Part shown: piece by piece, positions 56,171 to 64,000 of the stretch | Position numbering within the stretch: the stretch's first letter is position 1 | Layout of the letters: each line of letters begins with the position of its first letter | Made by a program: the position numbers and the translations under genes | DNA from: Limnomonas spitsbergensis | Taxonomy: Eukaryota > Chlorophyta > Chlorophyceae > Chlamydomonadales | Length of the DNA stretch: 64,000 nt | Direction: 5' to 3' | Assembly (NCBI GenBank): GCA_037349105.1 | Contig: JAYJMM010000123.1 | Span: forward strand, 7,874,001 to 7,938,000 | The notes under the pieces: generated by a model | Told to the model about the DNA's origin: nothing | What the model saw: the letters and a program-made list of their open reading frames with translations, nothing else | Databases searched by the model: none

Positions 56171-56616
56171 CATCATCTGAGACGCCGTCGAGGGTGGCAT
56201 GGGAGGGTCAGCTGACATGGGCCAGTGTATTGGGGCGGGGTCAGGACAAAGACTGGCTTAGCCTAGCGTTGTAGGCAGGGCCAGTTTTCTGAGAACTCTG
56301 TTCCAAGCCACTCTTAATTCCAGTGGGTCACACGTGTCCGATGGCCTTGAAGACGATTTTAGGAAAGCGCCCCGACTCAACAGCGTCCTCCACACTTCAC
56401 CAACTGTGTACGGGTGACCATGACCGCTCCCGAACTTTTGCGAAATCCGCGTGTGCACAGCGCATACAGGCAAATGAAATACAGGATTTCGGCAAGGCAG
56501 CTCTGAATCGTGGGCGCACGAACGACACATAGATCATATTTTCGGGCCTGTTCCGCCCGGAAACTTGACGTCTTCCTTGTCCTGCTGTGCTCCTTCCTTA
56601 ACTCGAAGCCAGCAGC

Positions 56617-59600
56617 ATGGATCAAGCACAAGTTCCTTCTCTTAAGCCAAAGAAAAAAAAGCCTCCCAGCGGCCAAGAGCTCGTCCATGAAGAAGAGCAG
56701 CGACAGGTCCCGGCGCCTTTGCAGTCCAGTGTGTCACAGCCAGGTCCAGTACCCCTTTCTGCTACCCAACTGCAGCAGCAACATGCCATGGCCTCACAGC
56801 AGCAGCAGCAGCAGCAGCACCCATACGTTTTCGGCGGCATGCAACCAGCTGGCAACAATGCGTTTGGGCAGCCTGCCTATGGGATGATGGCGCAAGGAGG
56901 AATGTACTACCCAAATCAAATGTTTCCAGGTCACATGCAGCCCATGGGCATGCCCCCATATGGTGGAGATGCGAGAGGCATGGGAGCAGGGCAAATCCCT
57001 GGGATGATGCCCTTGGGTTCCACAGCCAGCTGGCCTCAGGATTCACAGCAAATGATGTATGGAGCCCCGCAGAATTTTGGCGGCATGCCGCTGCTGCAGC
57101 AGCAGATGTTTCAACAGATGCAGCACCAGCAGCTGCACACGTATGGCTCTGCCCCCGATTTTCAGCAGCTGCAACAGCAGCAGCCACAGCAGCAGCAGCA
57201 GCCGTTTATCTCACCTCCTGAAGTTCAGTCAAGAGGAGTGTCCTTGCAGGATCAGCCAGCAGCCCCAGTGCCACCGGTCCCCATTGCGATGGAGCGGCCG
57301 GTCTCTCCCCTACCCAGCCTCCTAGCCCCGAGGCAGCCCCAGAGCCAGACCCCCCTCCCGCACGCCAACGCGCACCCCCTGCCCCAGGCCTCCTCCCAGG
57401 CCGTGTATGGCGCAGGCTTCTTGGATCCCTCTCCTAACGTGAAAGTCGCTGCGCTTCCGGCGCTGCTACCAGGCGAGGGCCGCCTGCTGAATCGCATCAC
57501 GGCCAGCCCCGCTGTGATGCGGCGCATGCGCAAGGCGCACGAGACCTGGAGGGCCGCCTGCAAAGGCAAGAAGCTGTCAGATGCGGACTGCGTAAGTGTG
57601 CGGGCGCGGGAAGGCTCGCATTAACAAAAGTCTTTCGAAGGCACAAAACTCTCCGGAGTCTTTGGAAGTTCCAGGGAGGGAGGGGGGGTCCCCGCACCCG
57701 CTCCTCTGCTCTGCTACGCGCTTGCAGGCCGGCCACACTGTTTATCAGCGATGAAGAGTACCAGCAGTGATGCTTTGATGAGTAACGATGAGTAATGACG
57801 AGCTGCATAAGAGTGATGATGAGTGATTGTGGCTCTGCGTTGATTGCGCTACCGCCCAGGTGCAGGGCGATGAGGTGGGCTGGGCAGATCAAGCTCGTCA
57901 CCCTATAATATACATTACCTACCAGAAGACCTAGTGGCCCCGCTCTCTCTTGTGCGCGCGGGCTCTGCATCTGCCTCACGATGCTTGCCTCGCGACCTGC
58001 ACCGCCTCCGATGTTCAGGTCCACATCGAGAGACAGGAGTGCCAGCCACTCGAGTCTAAGAGCTACGTGGGCGAAGTGCGCAACGCAGTTCAGGATGCGG
58101 GCGAACGAGTGGAGTTTGCTAACAAGGTATTCTGCCAGGGGCTCTGCCTGATCCCCTGAGAGGGTTTAGGGGCAGTGCTGTGCCGATCATGGCCACTACG
58201 GTGGCTGAATTACGTAGCTGAGTTTCAGTCACAGTTGTTTCAAGGCAATTTCAGCTACTCTTACCAATAAGGGACTGCAAGTACCTACACGATTTCTGAA
58301 CTACGGCACAATTGCACTGCACTGTTAAGAGGTCTGTCATCTATTTTTCTGAGGGGCAGAAATTATTGCGTCAGAGGCTGTGTGTTATCACTTACTGGGT
58401 ATCAGGTTAAGGGTTTAGGGTCTAGGGCCCTAAACAAATATCAGGTTTAGGGGTCAGGGTCTAGGGCCCTAAAGGAATATCAGGTCAGCTGGCCTGTTCA
58501 TACCGACTGAAGCATGCAGGGTCTGTTCGTCAAAGGTGTGCAGAGCATGGGTGACATGGCTATCTATAATCCATCGCGTGAGATGGCTCAGAGGGCTAGG
58601 AGGCTATCTTGTCTTGCAGCGGCCCATGTGAGGCGGCCTGCCTACCTGGATGCGCCAGAGCATTGGATGTGGAGCCTTGAGCTTGCCCCCAGTGCTGTGC
58701 CGATTTAGGTCCTTGCGGTGGTGGAATTACGTAGCTGAGTATTCTCACGGCAAGTTCAGCTATATTAATGAGATATTTTCACGATATATTTTTACGAGAT
58801 ATTTGTAGTGAGGGGCTGAAATTACGTACCGGATTGCTGAAGTACGGCGTACTCGCACAGCACGGATGCCCTTCCCACTCCTGGGTTCCCCTTTCATACT
58901 GGGACCTGTCACAGACCCCCCGCACACACACACACTGGCATTTTATTTTTGGCAACCATGCCACATTCGGCAGGCCCGCAGGCGCCATAGGCCCGATTTG
59001 GCGGTCCCGCAGGCGCTGTAGGCAGGATTAACCTGAACAGGCCAACCGCCGGAGGCCCAACACATCATGGTTAGCTGTGCCTGGGCCTTGGATCCTAGGT
59101 CATAAAGAAGCAGGATTTTAGCTACGATATCTCCACCTGGGACCTCCCTCCTCCTTCTTCAGCCCCGTGCTGGGTCCTCTTCGCAGGTCAAGGTGGCCCT
59201 GGGTATCTCCACCTGGGACCTCCCTTCTCCCACTTGAGCGCAGGACCCCCTCCGTTCCGTATCCTCTTCGCAGGTCAAGGTGGCCCTGGGTATCTCCACC
59301 TGGGACCTCCCTTCTCCCACTTGAGCGCAGGACCCCCTCCGTTCCGTATCCTCTTCGCAGGTCAAGGTGGCCCTGGGTATCTCCACCTGGGACCTCCCTC
59401 CTCCTTCTTCAGCCCCGTGCTGGGTCCTCTTCGCAGGTCAAGGTGGCCCTGGGTATCTCCACCTGGGACCTCCCCTCTCCCACTTGAGCGCAGGACCCCC
59501 TGCGTTCCGTATCCTCTTCGCAGGTCAAGGTGGCCCAGGGTATCTCCACCTGGGACCTCCCCTCTCCCACTTGAGCGCAGGACCCCCTCCGTTCCGTATC

Positions 59601-62600
59601 CTCTTCGCAGGTCAAGGTGGCCCAGGGTATCTCCACCTCGGACCTCCCTCTTCCTCCTTCAGCGCAGCCACCCTCCGTTCCGTATCCTCTTCGCAGGTCA
59701 AGGTGGCCCTGGGCATTTCCACCTGGGACCTGAACAACTATGAGGACTACAGCATCTTGGAATGCGAGGAACACGTTTCGGAGCCTTTGAGGCTGGAGGT
59801 CGATTCTAGGGCCGGGCTCCATGGCACGGCGCAGAAGCCCGGACGGGTCTCTGTGAAGCAGGTGTGTCACAGCTTCCATGCAGCTTCTCTGGAGCAGGTG
59901 TGTTGCAGCTTCTATGCAGCTTCTCTGGAGCAGGTGCATAACAGCTTCCATGCAGCTTCTCTGGAGCAGGTTTATTGCAGCGTACTTCTACATTAGCTTT
60001 CGGTGAAGCAGCACAGTAGCTGGAGCAGGTGTGGTGCAGCTTCCCGGAAGCTTTTCTGAAGCAGGTGTGGGACAGCTTCCCCGAAGCTTCTTATAATCAA
60101 ATGTGGTGCAGCTTCCCTGAAGCTTCTAAGAAGCAGGTGTGGTGCAGCTTCCCTACTGCCATGCGAGAAAGGCTGGGAGAAGAAAGGCTGAGCAGGTTTT
60201 CAGCAGCCAGGCAGAGCAGGTCTTGAGTCCACCCCTGTGATATCATATGTTTAAGGATGCTTCGATGCTGAGTGCTGTCGAGCTTGCAGCTGTCAGCTAT
60301 ACTCTTAATGTAGTTCATGGTTTGGGGAATGTTCAGGAAATCCTGAATATCCTCCCCCCTCCAAACAAAAAACTGTCCATGAGGGGAACCATGTTTTTCA
60401 AAGTGGTGTGTTCAAGATGCACAGCCCGTTTTGCAGCGCCGCAAATGCTGAGTCGGCGATGTTTTCGAGGGTGTGCTGATTTGGGAATCGCGATGGATGG
60501 CAGATATACGCTGCGTTCAAAAGTTTGACAGCCTCCCGCCACGCTCAGCGGCGATATGGTAGGTGGGCGCATGTGTGAATGTGTGTGTGTGAGGGGGGGG
60601 GGGCTGGATGAAACTAACATCTGCCTGTTTAATCTCAGTCGTACCTGTGTGCCCATGCTTTACGTGTCAGTCTCGCGGTGAGGCTTCACCTAAAGCTATT
60701 CGGGCTTCTCTGCTTGGCTGAGATCCTCTCAATGGCCCCTCCTCGCTGTACACCTTTGGAGGCCGGCTGTTAATGGATTTCCCCCCTCCATTCACCTCCC
60801 AGGCTTAGCAGGCTGAGAGACCCTGCTCCGCGCATATAATACAAAATAAAAACCTATCGGCCACACTTCCCCTCCCCCTCTCCTGCCTATTTTGTTATGT
60901 GTTCAGTTGTCTTGTCTGTTGCCTCCTGGTTTGGGTTCTGCTGTGTGTGTTAATCCTGTGTTCTCCCGTTTCTCTCTGTGCAGGTGCTCCTTAAGCTTGC
61001 GGCGTGTCTCTATGTTACAAGTTGATGTTTTGGTTCTTATCGCTGGTTTCCCTCCGTTTCAGTCTGCCTGGTCACACAAAAAAACAGTGGGTGGTTGCAT
61101 CAACCTTGTAACACTTCCCTCCCACACGCACAGATGTGTCTGGAGAATTTGGCCCTGCTGACACACTTCCTCCTCCCCCCAAGATGTGTCTTGGCACCCT
61201 GGCCCTACTGTCACACTTCCCCCCCCCCCAGATGTGTCTTGGCACCCTGGCCCTACTGACACACTTCCCCCCCCCCCCCAGATGTGTCTTGGCACCCTGG
61301 CCCTGCTGTCACACTTCCCTCCCCCCCCAGATGTGTCTTGGCACCCTGGCCCTGCTGACTCACTCCTTCCCCCCCCCAGATGTGTCTTGGCACCCTGGCC
61401 CTGCTGACTCACTTCCCCCCCCCCCAGATGTGTCTTGGCACCCTGGCCCTGCTGTCACACTTCCCCCCCCCCCCCCAGATGTGTCTTGGCACCCTGGCCC
61501 TGCTGTCACACTCCCCCCCCCCCCAGATGTGTCTTGGCACCCTGGCCCTGCTGACTCACTCCTTCCCCCCCCCCCAGATGTGTCTTGGCACCCTGGCCCT
61601 ACTGACACACTCCCCTCCCCCCCAGATGTGTCTTGGCACCCTGGCCCTACTGACACACTCCCCCCCCCCCCAGATGTGTCTTGGCACCCTGGCCCTGCTG
61701 ACACACTTCCCCCCCCCCCCTCCAGATGTGTCTTGGCACCCTGGCCCTGCTGTCACACTTCCCCCCCCCCCCCCTACCAGATGTGTCTTGGCACCCTGGC
61801 CCTGCTGACACACTTAACTCCCCCCCAGATGTGTCTTGGCACCCTGGCCCTGCTGACACACTTCCCCCCCCCCCCAGATGTGTCTTGGCACCCTGGCCCT
61901 GCTGACACACTTCCCTCCCCCCCCAAGGTGTGTCTTGGCACCCTGGCCCTGCTGACACACTTCCCCCCCCCCAGATGTGTCTTGGCACCCTGGCCCTACT
62001 GACACACTTCCCTCCCCCCAAGATGTGTCTTGGCACCCTGGCCCTACTGACACACTTCCCTCACCCCCAGATGTGTCTTGGCACCCTGGCCCTACTGACA
62101 CACTTCCCTCCCCCCAGATGTGTCTTGGCACCCTGGCCCTACTGACACACTTCCCTCCCCCCAAGATGTGTCTTGGCACCCTGGCCCTGCTGACACACTT
62201 CCCCCCCCCCAGATGTTTCTTGGCACCCTGGCCCTACTGACACACTTCCCTCCCCACCAGACGTGTCTTGGCACCCTGGCCCTACTGACACACTTCCCCC
62301 CCCCCCCCAGATGTGTCTTGGCACCCTGGCCCCGCTGACACCCCCCCCCCCCCCACCCCCAGATGTGTCTTGGCACCCTGGCCCTGCTGTCACACTTCCC
62401 CCCCCCCCCCCTACCAGATGTGTCTTGGCACCCTGGCCCTGCTGACACACTTAACTCCCCCCCCAGATGTGTCTTGGCACCCTGGCCCTGCTGACACACT
62501 TCCCCCCCCCCCCCCCCCCAGATGTGTCTTGGCACCCTGGCCCTGCTGACACACTTCCCTCCCCCCCCAAGGTGTGTCTTGGCACCCTGGCCCTGCTGAC

Positions 62601-63591
62601 ACACTCCCCCCCCCCCAGATGTGTCTTGGCACCCTGGCCCTACTGACACACTTCCCTCCCCCCAAGATGTGTCTTGGCACCCTGGCCCTACTGACACACT
62701 TCCCTCACCCCCAGATGTGTCTTGGCACCCTGGCCCAACTGACACACTTCCCTCCCCCCAGATGTGTCTTGGCACCCTGGCCCTACTGACACACTTCCCT
62801 CCCCCCAAGATGTGTCTTGGCACCCTGGCCCTGCTGACACACTTCCCCCCCCCCCCCCCCAGATGTTTCTTGGCACCCTGGCCCTACTGACACACTTCCC
62901 TCCCCCCCAGATGTGTCTTGGCACCCTGGCCCTACTGACACACTTCCCCCCCCCCCAGATGTGTCTTGGCACCCTGGCCCTGCTGACACACTTCCCTCCC
63001 CCCCCAGATGTGTCTTGGCACCCTGGCCCTACTGACACACTTCCCTCCCCCCCCCCAGATGTGTCTTGGCACCCTGGCCCTGCTGTCACACTTCCCCCCC
63101 CCCCAGATGTGTCTTGGCACCCTGGCCCTGCTGACACACTTCCCTCCCCCACAGATGTGTCTTGGCACCCTGGCCCTGCTGTCACACTTCCCCCCCCCCC
63201 AGATGTGTCTTGGCACCCTGGCCCTGCTGACACACTTCCCTCCCCCACAGATGTGTCTTGGCACCCTGGCCCTGCTGTCACACTTCCCTCCCCCCAAGAT
63301 GTGTCTTGGCACCCTGGCCCTGCTGTCACATTCCCTCCCCCCCAGATGTGTCTTGGCACCCTGGCCCTGCTGACACACTCCTTCCCCCACAGATGTGTCT
63401 GGGCAACGTGGCCCTGCTGCCCCTGGGGGGCTACTTGATGCTGGACTCAGGGGAAGGGGACAACCTGCGAGGGGAGGCTGGATGGCAGGCCAGCGTGGCT
63501 TGGCAGGCAAATAGGCCCGGTTGCGGGCTTGCCAAGTGGCAGCTGGACGTGCACCGCTACAGCCAGGCACTGTCACTGTACCTGCCGGAGG
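56617..63591 (+). CDS. Gln/Pro/Met-rich protein gene, multi-exon, 3' part outside the window
   Basis: Exon 56617-57591 starts MDQAQVPSLKPKKKKPPSG. It carries poly-Gln runs, a Met/Gly/Pro-rich stretch (MYYPNQMFPGHMQPMGMPPY) and ends in a folded-looking helix, RRMRKAHETWRAACKGKKLS, at TGC|GTAAGT. Exon 58019-58126 reads VHIERQECQPLESKSYVGEV then RNAVQDAGERVEFANK. A possible exon starts at about 58518 (GLFVKGVQSMGDMAIYNPSR). Exon 59697-59861 reads VKVALGISTWDLNNYEDYSI and CEEHVSEPLRLEVDSRAG. Exon 63393-63591 reads MCLGNVALLPLGGYLMLDSG and LAKWQLDVHRYSQALSLYLP. The exons placed by splice sites mostly begin and end in phase 0. That the 59.7 and 63.4 kb exons belong to this gene is inferred from strand and phase. 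The family is not recognised; the composition suits a nuclear or RNA-associated scaffold. Confidence 0.55.
58170..58345 (+). repeat. Direct repeat, first copy (second at 58688-58860)
   Basis: Both copies contain CAGTGCTGTGCCGAT, GAATTACGTAGCTGAGT, a TTCAGCTA word and a GGATTGCTGAAGTACGG-like end, diverged by point changes. They flank the possible exon at 58.5 kb. Confidence 0.65.
58380..58485 (+). repeat. Telomere-like TTTAGGG words in intron
   Basis: Repeated TATCAGGTTTAGGGGTCAGG / GTCTAGGGCCCTAAA words. Similar CCCTAAACC- or TTTAGGG-like strings occur at about 39890-39960, 42395-42420, 48095-48125 and 63600-63810. Confidence 0.6.
59124..59696 (+). repeat. Array of about 7 acceptor-plus-exon-start units, about 91 bp
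   Basis: Every unit ends CTCTTCGCAG|GTCAAGGTGG then CCCTGGGTATCTCCACCTGG. That is, the acceptor and the first 37 or so bases of the exon that finally begins at 59697. Between these comes an intron-like CTTCTCCCACTTGAGCGCAG spacer. Two unit versions alternate. Confidence 0.95.
59850..60155 (+). repeat. Array of about 9 donor-containing units, about 36 bp
   Basis: Units carry GGAGCAGGTGTGTTGCAGCT or variants. The first, GTGAAGCAG|GTGTGTCACA, is the actual end of exon 59697-59861. Most later units retain CAG|GTGTGT or CAG|GTGCAT. Confidence 0.9.
60156..61136. other. Probable intron sequence
   Basis: No exon is firmly placed. A candidate acceptor at about 60984 (TCTCTGTGCAG) precedes VLLKLAACLYV. 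A G-run and GT-repeat lie at about 60580-60602. Confidence 0.35.
61137..63392 (+). repeat. Array of about 46 acceptor-plus-exon-start units, about 48 bp
   Basis: Each unit is a C-tract of 7-17 bases, then AG|ATGTGTCTTGGCACCCTG and GCCCTGCTGACACACTTC. The last unit runs into the real exon at 63393, which begins ATGTGTCTGGGCAACGTGGC. The array is therefore made of copies of a 3' splice site plus about 26 exon bases. ORFs on both strands are artefacts of the repeat. Confidence 0.95.
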
Positions 63592-64000
63592 GTAAGGGTT
63601 GAGGGTTCAGGTTAGGGCTCAGTTATTAAGTGAATGAAGTTTTGTCAGTTACGGTTTAGGGAAACGGTTTAGGGAGACGGCATAGGGAGGCTCCTGCAGG
63701 TCCTGAGGAGTCTCCTAGAGCCAGGCGTGTCTGGCATTTCCTTCCATGTACGGCCTAGTTTAGGGTTCAGGGTTTTAGGGTATTCATGCTTCAGGGTTTA
63801 AACCCTTAACCCTAGCAAATTGGTGACTCAGTTTGTCTATGGGTTCCTAGCCCTGCTTTCCTTGAGCCTCTCGCCCTCGATTTGTCAGTCATCTGCAGCA
63901 GATCAATCCCGCCTTTGCACGGTCACAGCAGGCTATTTCTGGCCTGGTCTTAGGGTGCCTTAGCCATGCTTTATTGGGGCCTCCCCTCTCAACCTCTTTC
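63592..64000. other. Intron or spacer to window end
   Basis: Begins with donor G|GTAAGGGTTGAGG, then many GGTTTAGGG/TTAGGG-like words to about 63815. No further exon is seen before the edge. Confidence 0.5.

Noticed and set aside
59159..59996. ORFs of 169-209 codons in the array before 59697
   Set aside because: Repeat translations; only the copy at 59697 continues into unique coding sequence.
61136..63576. Multiple ORFs of 200-290 codons on both strands
   Set aside because: Acceptor-containing minisatellite; indels in the C-tracts keep switching frames and only the terminal exon at 63393 is credible.

Overview
The window looks like nuclear DNA of a green alga. The best evidence is a complete plastid-type ribulose-phosphate 3-epimerase gene (24.4-28.1 kb) with an N-terminal extension suited to a transit peptide and seven phase-0 GT-AG introns. 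Other genes are also intron-rich, exons are GC-rich, and degenerate TTTAGGG/CCCTAAA-like strings are scattered through introns and spacers. No species is claimed. Tandem repeats and mobile-element debris dominate the window, so most long open frames in repeats are artefacts.

Layout. 0-6.5 kb: an unrecognised long ORF, then a decayed Ty3/Gypsy-type integrase tail joined to a PHD-like finger. 7.0-11.4 kb, minus strand: a nine-exon gene for a kinase-like protein (HRDIRWPNVL catalytic loop, nuclear localisation-like signal). 13.5 kb: a single minus-strand exon. 14.4-15.5 kb: an element with terminal inverted repeats and a strong internal hairpin. 16.8-17.5 kb: an L1-ORF1-like remnant. 18.6-21.8 kb: three minisatellites and a second inverted-repeat element. 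21.9-23.3 kb: minus-strand coding segments of unknown function. 24.4-28.1 kb: the epimerase. 28.1-29.4 kb: an uncertain minus-strand reading frame. 29.7-31.5 kb: a gene for a hydrophobic protein. 32-34.3 kb: dispersed repeats. 34.8-48.6 kb: a large TPR-SET (SMYD/SET5-like) methyltransferase gene whose introns hold several satellites. 48.7-56.2 kb: SINE-like repeats, a perfect 2.3 kb (GGCAG)n satellite and decayed coding pieces. 56.6 kb to beyond 63.6 kb: a Gln-rich gene whose introns are filled by arrays copied from its own exon edges.

Two patterns cut across the window. First, otherwise coherent reading frames are repeatedly interrupted by TAG. The clearest case is a nine-exon kinase model that splices in phase throughout and has one TAG inside a Gln/Glu/Pro-rich stretch. 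TAA and TGA still look like terminators. UAG may be read as an amino acid (Gln by context), or these loci may be decaying. Second, at least five minisatellites have units that each contain a copy of the neighbouring exon's splice site, donor or acceptor, sometimes with the first bases of the exon. The introns therefore carry tandem rows of candidate splice sites.

Limits: exon boundaries were read by eye from splice consensus and phase. No homology search was possible, and apparent one-base frameshifts could be mutations or assembly errors.
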